A stretch of DNA of 64,000 nt from Sphingomonas phyllosphaerae (GTDB lineage: Bacteria; Pseudomonadota; Alphaproteobacteria; Sphingomonadales; Sphingomonadaceae). The translations under genes were made by a program, and so were the position numbers. The stretch spans positions 1-64,000 of the forward strand of contig NZ_JAPYKH010000008.1 of assembly GCF_029623345.1 (NCBI RefSeq), in the 5' to 3' direction. The notes under the pieces are model-generated. The model did not search any database and was not told where the DNA came from. It worked only from the letters and a program-made list of their open reading frames with translations. The stretch's first letter is position 1; each line of letters opens with the position of its first letter. Below are positions 49,929-59,435 of this stretch, piece after piece.

Positions 49929-51386
49929 CTACGCCACCCGGCGCGGCGGCGCGAACCGGCGCTGTCCGACGCGCGCGTGCTTGGCCTGGTACAGCAGCAC
50001 GTCGGCGCGGCGCGCCAGGTCACGCAGCGAGTGGCAGTCGTCGTCGAAGGCGGCGATGCCGAGCGAACCCGCGCTCGTCATCGTCACGCCGTTCGCCTCC
50101 ACTGCGACTCGCAGCGCCGCTTCGACCCGCTCGCGCAGCGAGTCGAGGTCGGCGATGAGCGCCGGATCCTCGACAATCAGCGCGAACTCGTCGCCGCCAA
50201 TCCGCGCCGCGAGCGTGCCGCTCAACCACGGCTCGGACAAGGCCGCGCCGGTAAGCTTCAGCACGTCGTCGCCGGCGCCGTGGCCGAGCGTGTCGTTGAT
50301 CGACTTGAAGCCGTCGAGGTCGATCAGCACGAGGTGCAGAGGTGTGCGGTCGCGCCGCGCGCGCGCCATCGCATAATCGAGCGCGCGGTCGAACGCGGCG
50401 CGGTTGGCCAAGCCGGTGAGCGCGTCGATGTCGGCGGCGTGGCGCAGCTGTACCTCGAGCGCGTGGCGCTCGGTGATGTCCTGGAACACGCCGACCATGC
50501 CGATGACCCGGCCGTCGACCACCTCGGGATCGCCCATCGAGCGGACTCGTAGCGTGCGCCCGTCGGCGGTGATAAAATCAGATTCGAAGTCGAAGCGCCG
50601 ACCGTCGTGAATCGCCGCCGCGATCGTGGTGGCGATGCCGTCACGCACGGCCGCGGGATAGAAGGTGAGTGCGCGCGACAGGTCGGGCTTCTCGCCCAGG
50701 GGCAGGCCATGGATGCGGTAGACGTTGTCCGACCATTCCAGCGACTGATCCGCGATCGAGAGCCGCCACGAGCCGATCATCGCGATCTGCTCGGCCTGGC
50801 GGAAGACATGATCCTGGCGCGCGAGCCTTGTGACGAGCTGCTCGCCCGTGGTGGCAATATGGATCGCCTTGAGCGCGGTGCGCCGCGCCTCGAGCAGCGC
50901 CTCGGCCAGCGCGGCGAGGTGCCGCAACGCCGCGCGCGCTGGTTCGTCGAGCGTCCGCGGGGCGATATCGACCGCGCAGATCGTCCCGACGGTGTGGCGC
51001 GCGCCGTCCTGGCCGAGCACGTTGACGGGTGCGCCGGCGTAGAAGCGCAGGCCGTTCTCCACCACCAGCGGGCTGGTGCCAAAGCGGGCGTCGGCGGCGA
51101 GGTCCTCGATCACGACCATGTCGCGCTCGGAGACGGTGCGATCGCAGAAGGCGATGTCGCGCTGGAGCTCGCGCGTCTTGGTCGGCCCCGTGCTGGCCTT
51201 GATCCACAGCCGGTCGCGGTCGACGAGATTGAGCAGCGCGGTGGGGCAGCCGAGCAGCTGCGCCGCGAGCGCCACCAGCGCGTCGAATTCCTTCTCGGGC
51301 TCGCTGTCGAGCAGCGCGAGCGCGTTCAGCGCGGCGAGCCGGCTCGACTCCACTGCCGGGGCCATGAGAGAAGCGGAAGGTGCCAT
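49929..51386 (-). CDS. GAF-PAS-GGDEF diguanylate cyclase
   Basis: Sensor enzyme making the second messenger c-di-GMP. The 485-residue soluble protein has an N-terminal GAF domain (about 27-165: LAAQLLGCPTALLNLVDRDR, IAFCDRTVSERDMVVIEDL), a PAS/PAC domain (about 190-310: IGSWRLSIADQSLEWSDNVY, VFQDITERHALE) and a GGDEF domain (about 320-480: DALTGLANRAAFDRAL, IDLDGFKSINDTLGH). The active site is intact, ARIGGDEFALIV, and no EAL domain is present. An RxxD inhibitory site is not obvious before the GGDEF. It has no membrane helix, so it senses cytoplasmic signals. It is divergent from the tyrosine recombinase gene. Confidence 0.94.
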   Translation of the reverse strand: MAPSASLMAPAVESSRLAALNALALLDSEPEKEFDALVALAAQLLGCPTALLNLVDRDRLWIKASTGPTKTRELQRDIAFCDRTVSERDMVVIEDLAADARFGTSPLVVENGLRFYAGAPVNVLGQDGARHTVGTICAVDIAPRTLDEPARAALRHLAALAEALLEARRTALKAIHIATTGEQLVTRLARQDHVFRQAEQIAMIGSWRLSIADQSLEWSDNVYRIHGLPLGEKPDLSRALTFYPAAVRDGIATTIAAAIHDGRRFDFESDFITADGRTLRVRSMGDPEVVDGRVIGMVGVFQDITERHALEVQLRHAADIDALTGLANRAAFDRALDYAMARARRDRTPLHLVLIDLDGFKSINDTLGHGAGDDVLKLTGAALSEPWLSGTLAARIGGDEFALIVEDPALIADLDSLRERVEAALRVAVEANGVTMTSAGSLGIAAFDDDCHSLRDLARRADVLLYQAKHARVGQRRFAPPRRVA

Positions 51387-51475
51387 CGCCGACCTTATGG
51401 TTGCCTCACGTTAATTTACCTTTTGCACCCGCGCGTAAGCACGCAAAATGCGACGAAAGGAGAAATTCGACCGCG

Positions 51476-52390
51476 ATGCTGGACGTGCCGCTGACGCTTG
51501 CCGACCTTTATGCGATCCATCTCGCGCGTGACCGTCGTCGCTCGGAACATACGGTGCGCGCCTATCGCGCCACCGCGGCGCGGCTGCTGGCCTTCCTGTC
51601 CGGGCACTGGGGTGAGGCGGTCGACCGCACGCGGCTGGCGCGAGTCGATGCCGCCGACCTGCGCGCCTATCTCGCGCACCGGCGCGGCGCTGCGACGGGC
51701 GGCGGCGCCGGGCTGGGTAACGCCTCGGCCGCACGCGAGCTCTCAGCGGTGCGCGGCTTCCTCGAGTGGGCGGGCGGCACCGGGGCGGCGCCGCGGCTGC
51801 GCGGGCCACGCGTGCGCAAGGGCGTGCCGCGCCCGATCGCCCCGCACGAGGCGGTCGCGCTCGCCACCGACGTGGCGGAGGATAGCGACGAGCCCTGGGT
51901 GGCGGCGCGCGACTGGGCGGTGCTGCTGCTGCTGTACGGCGCCGGGCTGCGGATCGGCGAGGCGGTGACGCTGCCGGGCGCGGTGATGCCGCTGGGCGAG
52001 TCGCTGCGCGTCACCGGCAAGCGCGCCAAGACGCGCGTCGTGCCGCTGCTCGCCCAGGTGCGCGCCGCGATCGAGCGCTACACCGCGCTGTGCCCGTGGC
52101 CGCTCGCGGCGGACGCGCCGCTGTTCCGGGGGGTGAAGGGCGGCGCGCTCTCGCCCGGCGTGGTGCGGCTCAAGGTGCGCGGCGCACGCGCGCGGCTCGG
52201 GCTGGGTGAGCGCACCACGCCGCACGCGCTGCGCCACAGTTTCGCGACCCATCTGCTCGGCCGCGGCGCCGACCTGCGCGCGTTGCAGGAACTGCTCGGC
52301 CACGCCAGCCTGAGCTCGACCCAGATCTACACGGCCGTCGACGCGGCGCACCTGCTCGACGTGTACCGCGCCGCGCACCCACGGGGATGA
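51476..52390 (+). CDS. xerC: Tyrosine recombinase, XerC-like
   Basis: Site-specific recombinase, most likely the chromosomal XerC that resolves chromosome dimers at dif with XerD. The 304-residue protein has the SAM-like N-terminal domain ([20 protein letters not shown]) and a catalytic domain with the Arg of [12 protein letters not shown], a Lys in [18 protein letters not shown] (HxxR), [13 protein letters not shown] (His and the nucleophile Tyr). AGGAG is 12-13 nt before ATG 51476, slightly far. The frame continues upstream to 51380 but without similarity. Confidence 0.88.
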   Translation: MLDVPLTLADLYAIHLARDRRRSEHTVRAYRATAARLLAFLSGHWGEAVDRTRLARVDAADLRAYLAHRRGAATGGGAGLGNASAARELSAVRGFLEWAGGTGAAPRLRGPRVRKGVPRPIAPHEAVALATDVAEDSDEPWVAARDWAVLLLLYGAGLRIGEAVTLPGAVMPLGESLRVTGKRAKTRVVPLLAQVRAAIERYTALCPWPLAADAPLFRGVKGGALSPGVVRLKVRGARARLGLGERTTPHALRHSFATHLLGRGADLRALQELLGHASLSSTQIYTAVDAAHLLDVYRAAHPRG

Positions 52391-52418
52391 TCGTGCGGAT
52401 TCCGGCAGGATGGGATTG

Positions 52419-53021
52419 CTACTCGGCGCGCGGTGACCAAGTGACGACGCGGTAGACGTAATAACCCAGCGCCAGCACCGTCAACACGATCCCGACCGGC
52501 CCGACATAGCGATCCAGCTCGCTGAAGCGGCTGCCGAGATAAAAGCCCGCGCCGGCCAGCACCGCGTTCCAGATGATGCTGCCGAGGAAGGTCATCACCA
52601 GGAAGCGCCATAACGGCATGGCCGCCATGCCCGCCGGCAGGGAGATCATCGTGCGGAAGGTGGGCATGAAGCGGAAGACGAAGATGACCCAGCCGCCGTG
52701 ATGGTGGAAGAAGTGCTGGACGCGCTCGACGTCGCTCCACTCCATCGTCAGCCAGCGGCCGTGCCGCTCGACGAGGGGGCGGAAGCGCGCATAGCCGACG
52801 CGTCGCCCGATGACGTACCAGAAGACGTTGCCCGCGGTAGTGCCGGCGGTGCCCCAGAGCAGCAGCGGCACAAGCTCCATCTGCCCGCGTGCCACCGCGA
52901 TGCCGCCCAGCCCCATGATCACCTCGGAGGGAATGGGCGGAACGACATTCTCCAGCGCCATCAGGAGGAAGATCCCGAGATAACCGCCTTTGACGATCCA
53001 GCTGACGATGAACTCGGTCAC
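52419..53021 (-). CDS. DedA-family membrane protein
   Basis: Inner-membrane protein of the DedA/SNARE-associated family, needed for envelope integrity and thought to move phospholipids or undecaprenyl phosphate. The 200-residue product from GTG 53021 has the family's re-entrant motif [17 protein letters not shown] (about 30-46), the segment [35 protein letters not shown] (conserved Arg and Pro) and five to six hydrophobic segments. Its start lies 20 bp after gshB, the same direction. A longer frame upstream overlaps gshB and is not preferred. Confidence 0.92.
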   Translation of the reverse strand: MTEFIVSWIVKGGYLGIFLLMALENVVPPIPSEVIMGLGGIAVARGQMELVPLLLWGTAGTTAGNVFWYVIGRRVGYARFRPLVERHGRWLTMEWSDVERVQHFFHHHGGWVIFVFRFMPTFRTMISLPAGMAAMPLWRFLVMTFLGSIIWNAVLAGAGFYLGSRFSELDRYVGPVGIVLTVLALGYYVYRVVTWSPRAE

Positions 53022-53040
53022 GCCTTGGCCAACGGCGCGG

Positions 53041-54000
53041 TCAGCGCGTGCGTTCCGCGTGGCGGCGCTCGATCGCGTCCCAGATAAGACCGGCGACATC
53101 GGTGCCATCGAACCGCTCGATCGCGACGATGCCGGTCGGCGAGGTGACGTTGATCTCGGTCAGCCACTCGCCGCCGATCACGTCGATGCCGACGAAGATC
53201 AGCCCGCGCCGCTTGAGCTCGGGCCCGAGCACCGCGCAGATCTCGCGCTCGCGCGGCGTCAGCTCGGTCTTCTCGGCCGATCCGCCGACCGCGAGGTTGC
53301 TGCGGATCTCGCCCTCGCCCGGCAGCCGGTTGATCGCGCCGGCCACCTCGCCGTCGACCAGCACGATGCGCTTGTCGCCCTTGGCGACGTCGGGAAGGAA
53401 GGCCTGCACCATGTGCGGCTCGCGCCAGGTCTGGTTGAACACCTCGAGCAGCGCCGAAAGGTTCTCGCCCTCCGGCCCGACGCGGAAGATGGCCTTGCCG
53501 CCGTTGCCGTGAAGCGGCTTGACCACGATCGCGCCGTGCTCGCGCAGGAACGCGCGCGTCTCGTCGAGCGACCGCGTCACCAGCGTCGGCGGCATGAAGC
53601 GCGCATAATCGAGCACGAACACCTTCTCGGGCGCGTTGCGCACGCTGGCGGGATCGTTGACCACCAGAGTGCGATCGGCAATCCGCTCAAGCAGGTGCGT
53701 GGCGGTGATATAGCCGAGATCGAACGGCGGATCCTGGCGCATCAGCACCACGTCGGCCCTTACGCCGAGGTCGAGCGCGACCGGCTTCTCGAAGCGGAAA
53801 TGATCGCCTTGCACACGCTGCACCGTCACCGGGTGCGCTTGCGTCCACAACCTGCCGTCCGACCAGTTGAGCTGGTCGGCGGTGTAGTGGAACAGTCGGT
53901 GCCCGCGCTGCTGCGCCGACAGCATCAGCGCGAAGGTCGAGTCACCGGCGATGTTGATCTGGTCGATCGGATCCATCTGGACCGCGACGGTGAGCGCCAT
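53041..54000 (-). CDS. gshB: Glutathione synthetase
   Basis: ATP-grasp enzyme joining glycine to gamma-glutamylcysteine. The 319-residue protein has VAVQMDPIDQINIAGDSTFA at the N-terminus, VLMRQDPPFDLGYITATHLL (about 85-104), NDPASVRNAPEKVFVLDYA, IVVKPLHGNGGKAIFRV (ATP-binding Lys) and the metal-binding FVGIDVIGGEWLTEINVTSP then TGIV. Length and motifs are normal. yraN lies 100 bp upstream on the same strand, as in many alphaproteobacteria. Confidence 0.96.
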   Translation of the reverse strand: MALTVAVQMDPIDQINIAGDSTFALMLSAQQRGHRLFHYTADQLNWSDGRLWTQAHPVTVQRVQGDHFRFEKPVALDLGVRADVVLMRQDPPFDLGYITATHLLERIADRTLVVNDPASVRNAPEKVFVLDYARFMPPTLVTRSLDETRAFLREHGAIVVKPLHGNGGKAIFRVGPEGENLSALLEVFNQTWREPHMVQAFLPDVAKGDKRIVLVDGEVAGAINRLPGEGEIRSNLAVGGSAEKTELTPREREICAVLGPELKRRGLIFVGIDVIGGEWLTEINVTSPTGIVAIERFDGTDVAGLIWDAIERRHAERTR

Positions 54001-54101
54001 GGACTGTCCCTTTCCGGCAGAGCGATGCGGCGGCAGGTAGGGTGGCGCAGAGGCAATGTCACGCGCGGTCGCGCCGGCTTGGGCGCGGCCTGCCCTGGGG
54101 C

Positions 54102-54473
54102 TCAGCCGATCCAGGCGTTCTCGATGTGGCGCGGGCGCGTGCCGGGGGCGAGCAGCAGCACGTCGACGCGGATGTCGTCGCCCGGCAACGCGTAGCGCGG
54201 CATCAGCAGCTCGGCGGCGGCGGCCACGCGCGCGAGCCGGCGTTCGTCGATCGCCAGATCGAGCTCAGCGGCCGTGCGCCGTGCTTTCACCTCGACGAAG
54301 GCGACCAGCGCACCGCGCCGTGCCACCAGATCGACCTCGCCCGCCGGCGTACGCACGCGGCGGTCGAGGATCTGCCAGCCCTGCAGTCGCAGCCACCAGG
54401 CGGCGAGCCGCTCGCCGCGGCGGCCGGCCGCCTCGGCGTCGCGACGGTCGAGCGGAGAGCGGGGGCGGCGCAT
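54102..54473 (-). CDS. yraN: YraN family (UPF0102) endonuclease-like protein
   Basis: A 123-residue protein with the UPF0102 pattern of a restriction-endonuclease-like fold: GERLAAWWLRLQGWQILDRR (about 18-37), the active-site-like GEVDLVARRGALVAFVEVKA (E-x-D and E-V-K), and AAELLMPRY then IRVDVLLLAPG. In alphaproteobacteria it commonly sits between rsmI and gshB; here other genes have been inserted between it and rsmI. Its cellular role is unsettled. ATG 54473 fits the family start. Confidence 0.9.
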   Translation of the reverse strand: MRRPRSPLDRRDAEAAGRRGERLAAWWLRLQGWQILDRRVRTPAGEVDLVARRGALVAFVEVKARRTAAELDLAIDERRLARVAAAAELLMPRYALPGDDIRVDVLLLAPGTRPRHIENAWIG

Positions 54474-54526
54474 GATCGCGAGCGTGCCCGAGCCCCGTCG
54501 TTGCGGCAAGCACGCGCTGGCCCGGC

Positions 54527-54988
54527 TCAGCGAGCCGCGTCGCTCTGTCGATGCAGATAGGCGATCAGGTCGGCGCGATCGAGCGGGTCGCGCACGCCGG
54601 GGAAGCGCATCGCGGTACCGGGGGCGACCGCGGCGGGGTCGGCGAGCCAGGCGTCCATCGTCGCGTCGGTCCACCGGCCTCCGTGTGCGCGCAGGGCGGC
54701 GGTATAGCCGAATCGTGAGCTCACCCCGGCAACGGGTGCGCCCATCACATCGCGCAGGTTCGGCCCGTTGCGGTCGCCCGCGCCCGCGCCGATCGTGTGG
54801 CAGGCGGCGCACTGGCCGAACAGGCGCGCGCCGCGGCCTGCGTCGGCCGCGGCGAGCCGCGCCGCCAGCGTCGGGTTCGCGCCTAGCGCCCTGCGCCGGG
54901 CCGCCACGTCGCCGTCGCCGTCGCCGTCGCCGCAAGCGGCGAGCAGCGCCAGCGTCGCCAGCGCAAGCGTGACGTGCCGTGCGCTCAC
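54527..54988 (-). CDS. Class I cytochrome c lipoprotein
   Basis: Haem c electron carrier tethered to the membrane. A lipoprotein signal ends LLAACG (lipidated Cys near 17), followed by an acidic DGDGDGD stretch. The haem motif CAACH is in FGQCAACHTIGAG (about residue 60), GPNLRDVMG is the conserved axial region, and the distal Met ligand is in GTAMRFPGV (about 130), ending in the LIAYLHRQS helix. GTG 54988 overlaps the stop of the DUF983 gene (GTGA). Size and order match cytochrome c2-like lipoproteins, and a respiratory role is expected. Confidence 0.88.
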   Translation of the reverse strand: MSARHVTLALATLALLAACGDGDGDGDVAARRRALGANPTLAARLAAADAGRGARLFGQCAACHTIGAGAGDRNGPNLRDVMGAPVAGVSSRFGYTAALRAHGGRWTDATMDAWLADPAAVAPGTAMRFPGVRDPLDRADLIAYLHRQSDAAR

Positions 54989-55446
54989 TGGTCGAAGTCG
55001 CTCGCGCCCGAGGTCCCGTGCAGATCGGACCAGAGCCTGCGCGTGCCCGCCTCCTGCGCGCGATTGACGTATTGCGACGCGACCAGCCAGCCCTTGATCG
55101 GGCGCAGCGGCAGCAGCGTGCCGAGCGCCATCACCGGCACCGAGGTGACGAGATGGACCCAGGCGGGTGGATCGAATGCGACCTGCAGCCACACCACGAA
55201 GGCGGTCAGCGGCAGCGCGATGATGCACAGCGAGAAGAAAGCGGGGCCATCGTCGGGGGCGGCGAAACGATAATCCAGGCCGCAATGATCACAGCGCGGT
55301 ACCACCTTGAGCCAGGAGGCGAACATCTTGCCTTCGCCGCAACGCGGGCAGCTGCCGCGCCAGCCCGAGCGGATGATCCACCAGAAGCGGTCGCGGCCGC
55401 TCGGCACAGCGGCGGCGGGGGCGGGGGCGGGGGGCGTCGGTTCCAT
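54985..55446 (-). CDS. DUF983 family membrane protein
   Basis: A 153-residue protein with a zinc ribbon near the N-terminus (CPRCGEGKMF and CDHCGLDY) and two membrane helices (FFSLCIIALPLTAFVVWLQV and the stretch around VPVMALGTLLPLRPIKGWLV). DUF983 genes usually accompany aa3-type cytochrome oxidase genes, and here the next gene encodes a cytochrome c, so a role in oxidase assembly or respiration is plausible. ATG 55446 (MEPTPPAPA) is preferred to the frame start at 55557, which adds non-conserved residues. Confidence 0.85.
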   Translation of the reverse strand: MEPTPPAPAPAAAVPSGRDRFWWIIRSGWRGSCPRCGEGKMFASWLKVVPRCDHCGLDYRFAAPDDGPAFFSLCIIALPLTAFVVWLQVAFDPPAWVHLVTSVPVMALGTLLPLRPIKGWLVASQYVNRAQEAGTRRLWSDLHGTSGASDFDQ

Positions 55447-55606
55447 GCGCGGCGATGTAGGCGCGGCGGCGCGCGGGTTCGATGGGACAGATCGTCCCAC
55501 CCGTCGCCGCACGAGCGCCAATCCCCGCTCGATCCGGATGAGAATGGGCGTGGGCACAAGTAGTTGGCACGCCTAAGCTGAACGCCGTACCACGACGGAG
55601 GAGGCG

Positions 55607-56542
55607 ATGGTCGTCATCAATCTGGCAGCGCTGGTCATCGCCGCGGCGCAGCTCCCCGGCCCGGGGCCGAGCGCGGCGGCTCCCCCGTCGGCGCCGGCCG
55701 GCGCGGCGGCAAGCATCACCGAGCCCCCGCCCGCACCCCCTGCCGATCAGCGGCTCGGCGACAACGGCGACATCATCGTCGCCGCACCGACCCGCAAGGT
55801 CATCGGCAACCAGGTGCGCGCGGCGACCGGCCCGGTCTCGCAGAACGTGCCGATCGCTCGCTTCCAGGATCCCGTCTGTGTCGCCGTCGGGGGGCTGTCG
55901 AGCAAGGTGTCGAGCGAGATCGCGCAGCGCATGCTCGACGACGCCGATACCGTGGGTATCTCGCTCGCCGGCGATCGCTGTCGGCCCAACACGATGGTGC
56001 TGTTCGTCGATGACGCGCACGCCGAGGTGGCGAAGATGGCCAAGTCCAACCATCGCGCGCTGCTGGGCGTCGGCTTCCAAGCGCGGCGTGCGCTGCTCAA
56101 GAGCAAGGGGCCGGCGTTCGCCTGGCGGCTCACCGAGGTGCGCACGCGCGACGGCGAGACGAGCCTGCCCGGGGACGGACCGCCGACCTTCCGCATCGCA
56201 TCCGCGTCGCGGCTCGTCCAGCCGGTGCGGCAGGACGTGGTCACCGCGGTGCTGATCGTCGAGCGCAAGGCAGTGGTGGGCAAGACCTCGCGTCAGCTCG
56301 CCGACTACGCCGCGCTGCGCCTGTTCGCCGGCGCGCGCGAGCTGCCCGGCGGAGGGCTCGACACGATGCTGGCGCTGTTCGGTGGCAAGTCCGCGCCGCC
56401 CGCGCAGCTCACCGCCTTCGACCGCGGCTACCTGCGCGGCCTGTACACGGGCGGAGCCAACGCCTTCGCTTATACCCAGCGCGGCCGCATGGCGGGGGCG
56501 ATCGCGCGCGAGAATGAGGCGAGCACGCCCGCTACCCCTTGA
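55607..56542 (+). CDS. Hypothetical secreted protein
   Basis: A 311-residue protein with a hydrophobic N-terminus (VVINLAALVIAAAQ) and a Pro/Ala-rich linker, so it is probably periplasmic. The body contains VPIARFQDPVCVAVGGLSSK, AGDRCRPNTMVLFVDDAHAE, AWRLTEVRTRDG and RQLADYAALRLFAGARELPG, with two conserved-looking cysteines (VCVAV and DRCRP) that may form a disulphide. The pattern is of a family seen in sphingomonads without assigned function. The last 11 bp overlap the 3' end of rsmI on the other strand. Confidence 0.72.
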   Translation: MVVINLAALVIAAAQLPGPGPSAAAPPSAPAGAAASITEPPPAPPADQRLGDNGDIIVAAPTRKVIGNQVRAATGPVSQNVPIARFQDPVCVAVGGLSSKVSSEIAQRMLDDADTVGISLAGDRCRPNTMVLFVDDAHAEVAKMAKSNHRALLGVGFQARRALLKSKGPAFAWRLTEVRTRDGETSLPGDGPPTFRIASASRLVQPVRQDVVTAVLIVERKAVVGKTSRQLADYAALRLFAGARELPGGGLDTMLALFGGKSAPPAQLTAFDRGYLRGLYTGGANAFAYTQRGRMAGAIARENEASTPATP

Positions 56543-57374
56543 GCTCCAGCGCGCGCGCATAAAGTTCGCGGCGATCGAGCCCGAGCGCCTTGGCCACCTC
56601 GCCCGCCGCCTTGGACGCGGGCAGGCGGGTAAGCGCTTCGGTGAGCGCGGCGTCGGCGTCGTCCGCGCTCGCTGGAGCGGGCGGAGCGGGGGGCGCGACC
56701 ACGATGACGATCTCGCCCCTCGGCGGCGCCTCGGCATAGCGCGCCGCCAGGTCACCGAGCGTGCCGGTCACCGCCTCCTCGAACCTCTTGGTGATCTCGC
56801 GGCACACCGCCGCTTCGCGCTCGCCCAGAAGTTGTGCCAGCGCGGCGAGGCAGGCACCCAGGCGGGGCCCCGATTCGTACAGCACGAGCGTGGCGCGCAC
56901 CGCCGCCACCTCGCGGATCGTCTCGGCGCGCGCCTGCTCCTTCGGGGGCAGGAAACCGAGGAAGAGGAAGCGATCGGTCGGCAGCCCGGCGAGCGTCAGC
57001 GCGGCCACCGCGGCGCAGGCGCCCGGGACGGTGACGACATGGCGCCCCGCTGCGCGCGCCTCGCGCACCAGCTTGTAGCCCGGATCGGAGATCAGCGGCG
57101 TGCCCGCGTCGGAGACGAGCGCGACCACCTGGGTCGCCATCCGCTCGATCAGGCGCGGCCGCACCTCGGCGGCATTGTGGTCGTGATAAGGAGTCATCGG
57201 CCGCTTGGTGCCGATGTGGCGGAGCAGCCCGGCGGTGACGCGCGAGTCCTCCACCGCGATGACGTCGGCGGCGGCGAGCACCTCCGCCGCACGCGGCGAG
57301 AGATCGCCGAGATTGCCGATCGGGGTGGCGACGATGTAGAGCCCAGGCGGTAGAGAGTTCACGGGAGTTGTCAT
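56532..57374 (-). CDS. rsmI: 16S rRNA (cytidine(1402)-2'-O)-methyltransferase
   Basis: SAM-dependent enzyme methylating C1402 in the ribosomal decoding centre. The 280-residue protein has LYIVATPIGNLGDLSPRAAE (about 12-31), IAVEDSRVTAGLLRHIG, PYHDHNAAEV, LVSDAGTPLISDPGY (SAM site), VVTVPGACAAVAALTLAGLP, FLFLGFLPPK and LYESGPRLGACLA. All are family marks. ATG 57374 shares its CATG with the divergent lipoprotein start, and its ribosome-binding site is weak; GTG 57362 is an alternative. Confidence 0.93.
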   Translation of the reverse strand: MTTPVNSLPPGLYIVATPIGNLGDLSPRAAEVLAAADVIAVEDSRVTAGLLRHIGTKRPMTPYHDHNAAEVRPRLIERMATQVVALVSDAGTPLISDPGYKLVREARAAGRHVVTVPGACAAVAALTLAGLPTDRFLFLGFLPPKEQARAETIREVAAVRATLVLYESGPRLGACLAALAQLLGEREAAVCREITKRFEEAVTGTLGDLAARYAEAPPRGEIVIVVAPPAPPAPASADDADAALTEALTRLPASKAAGEVAKALGLDRRELYARALELKG

Positions 57375-58572
57375 GGCAGAGGCGATCGGGCGACCGCAAT
57401 GGTCGAACGCATGGGGCCGATTGGTCGCGGTCACCGGCGCGCTGCTGCTCGCGGCCTGTTCGACGGTGGTGCCGCGCGCCCCCGTCGAGGCGCCGCGCGC
57501 GCAGACCCAGGCGCCACCGCCGCGCGATACCGCGCCCGAGGTGGTCAGCGGCCTGCCGCGCGACACCGAGCGGCACCGCGTCGCGCTGCTGGTGCCGCTG
57601 TCGGGCAGCAACGCCGGCGTCGGCCGCAGCCTCGCGAACGCCACCCAGCTGGCGCTGCTCGACACGCGCAACGCGCAGGTGCGAATCACCAGCTACGACA
57701 CCGCCACCGGCGCGGCGCAGGCCGCCTCGCGCGCGATCGCCGACGGCGCGCAGCTGATCCTCGGGCCGCTGCTGGCCGAGGACGTGCGCGCGGTCGCTCC
57801 GATCGCGCATGCCGCGAAGGTGCCGGTCCTGTCCTTCTCCAACGACACGGGCGTTGCCGGTAACGGCACCTATGTGCTGGGCTATGCGCCGGCGCAGTCG
57901 ATCGAGCGCGTCGTCGGCTTCGCGCGGGCGCGGGGCATGAACAACTTCGGCGGGCTGGTGCCCAACGCCCTCTATGGCAGCCGCGCCTCCACCGCCTTCC
58001 TGCGCGCGGTCGAACAGGCCGGCGGGCGCGTGGTCTCGTTGCAGACCTATGATCGTGGCCCCGGCGCGCTGAGCGCGGCGGTGCAGCGCATGGCCAAGGA
58101 CGCACCGTTCGACGCGATCCTGATCGCGGACAGCGCCGGCTCGGCCACCGCGGCGGTACCGCTGCTCCGCCGCACCAGCCCGTCCGCGCAGATCCTGGGC
58201 ACCGAATTGTGGAACGCCGACAAGGGCGCGAGTGCGCCGGCGCTGAGCGGCTCATGGTTCGCCAGCGTGCCTGACGATTTGTACCGCCAATATGCGCGCA
58301 ACTATCGCACCCGCTTCAACGCCGCGCCCTATCGGCTGTCGAGCCTCGGCTATGACTCGGTGCTGCTGGTGGTTCGGATCGCGCGCGACTGGCAGCCGGG
58401 AACGACCTTTCCCGAACCGCGGCTGCGCGACGCGGATGGCTTCGCCGGGATCGACGGCGCGTTCCGCTTCGGCCGTGACGGCGTCGCCGAGCGCGCGCTG
58501 GAGGTGAAGGAACTGCGAGCCGGCGGCGCGGTGGCGGTCTCGCCCGCACCGACGGGGTTCGCGGGAAAGTGA
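57373..58572 (+). CDS. LpoA-like penicillin-binding-protein activator lipoprotein
   Basis: Outer-membrane lipoprotein with a periplasmic-binding-protein-like domain, related to LppC/LpoA, which stimulates PBP1A. The 399-residue protein has lipobox LLLAACS (lipidated Cys near 29), a Pro/Ala linker and the type 1 binding fold: HRVALLVPLSGSNAGVGRSL (about 68-87), GAQLILGPLLAEDVRAVAPI, VPVLSFSNDTGVAGNGTYVL and ILGTELWN. GGGAG is 5 nt before ATG 57373. Divergent rsmI next to an lpoA-like gene is conserved in many proteobacteria. The stop overlaps the next gene's GTG. Confidence 0.88.
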   Translation: MAEAIGRPQWSNAWGRLVAVTGALLLAACSTVVPRAPVEAPRAQTQAPPPRDTAPEVVSGLPRDTERHRVALLVPLSGSNAGVGRSLANATQLALLDTRNAQVRITSYDTATGAAQAASRAIADGAQLILGPLLAEDVRAVAPIAHAAKVPVLSFSNDTGVAGNGTYVLGYAPAQSIERVVGFARARGMNNFGGLVPNALYGSRASTAFLRAVEQAGGRVVSLQTYDRGPGALSAAVQRMAKDAPFDAILIADSAGSATAAVPLLRRTSPSAQILGTELWNADKGASAPALSGSWFASVPDDLYRQYARNYRTRFNAAPYRLSSLGYDSVLLVVRIARDWQPGTTFPEPRLRDADGFAGIDGAFRFGRDGVAERALEVKELRAGGAVAVSPAPTGFAGK

Positions 58573-59435
58573 GTGCGGTCGCGGCGCGCCCGCGTCGCAG
58601 CGCGCTGTTCCTTCCCGCGTCGAACCAGCGCGCGCTCGCCAAGTCGCGCACGCTCGACTGCGACGCCGTCATCCTCGACCTTGAGGATTCAGTCGCGCCC
58701 GCGGTAAAGCGCGACGCGCGCGAGGCCGCGCTCATGGCCCTCGCGGCGGGTGACTGGGGCGCGCGCGAGCGGGTCGTGCGAGCCAACGGCGCCGACAGCG
58801 ACTGGGGCGCCGGCGACTTGGCCGCGCTGCGCGGCGCGCCGCTCGACGCGGTGCTGCTCCCCAAGGTGGACGGCCCCGACATGCTCCGCGCCGCACGCGC
58901 CACGCTGGGTCAGGGACCTGCGCTCTGGGCGATGATCGAGACGTGCGCCGGCGTCACGGCGTTGCGCTCGATTGCGGCGACGGCGCGTGAGACCGGGCTC
59001 GCCGCGCTGGTGGTCGGGCCAAACGATCTCGCGCGCGAGCTGCGCTGCACGCCGGGCGAGGATCGCGCGCCGCTGTGGCCGATCCTCACCGAGGTGGTGC
59101 TAGCCGCACGGCTCGCCGGCATCGTCGCGCTCGATGGCGTCACCAATGTGATCGACGACGCCGCGGCCGTCGAGCGCGCCTGCGCGCAGGGCGCGCGCTG
59201 GGGGTTCGACGGCAAGACGCTGATCCATCCGGCGCAGATCCATGCCGCCAATCGTGCCTTCGCGCCTTCCACGGAGGCGGTCGCCCGCGCCGAACGGATC
59301 GTCGCCGCCTTCGCCTTACCCGAGCATGACGCGCTGGGTGCGATCCGGATCGACGGCGAGATGGTGGAGCGGCTTCACCTCGCCGAGGCAGAGCGGCTCA
59401 TCGCCTTCGACCGTGCAATTCAGTCGCGGCAATAG
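58569..59435 (+). CDS. HpcH/HpaI aldolase or citrate lyase family (CitE-like) protein
   Basis: Mg-dependent CoA-ester lyase of TIM-barrel fold. The 288-residue product begins with PRRSALFLPASNQRALAKSR and DAVILDLEDSVAPAVKRDAR; VLLPKVDGPD, LWAMIETCAG (catalytic Glu), LVVGPNDLARELRC and WGFDGKTLIHPAQI are the CitE-family marks. Substrates in this group include malyl-, citramalyl- and mesaconyl-CoA; which one applies cannot be told. GTG 58569 overlaps the stop of the preceding gene by 4 bp. Its 3' end overlaps a convergent lipoprotein gene by 16 bp. Confidence 0.9.
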   Translation: MSAVAARPRRSALFLPASNQRALAKSRTLDCDAVILDLEDSVAPAVKRDAREAALMALAAGDWGARERVVRANGADSDWGAGDLAALRGAPLDAVLLPKVDGPDMLRAARATLGQGPALWAMIETCAGVTALRSIAATARETGLAALVVGPNDLARELRCTPGEDRAPLWPILTEVVLAARLAGIVALDGVTNVIDDAAAVERACAQGARWGFDGKTLIHPAQIHAANRAFAPSTEAVARAERIVAAFALPEHDALGAIRIDGEMVERLHLAEAERLIAFDRAIQSRQ

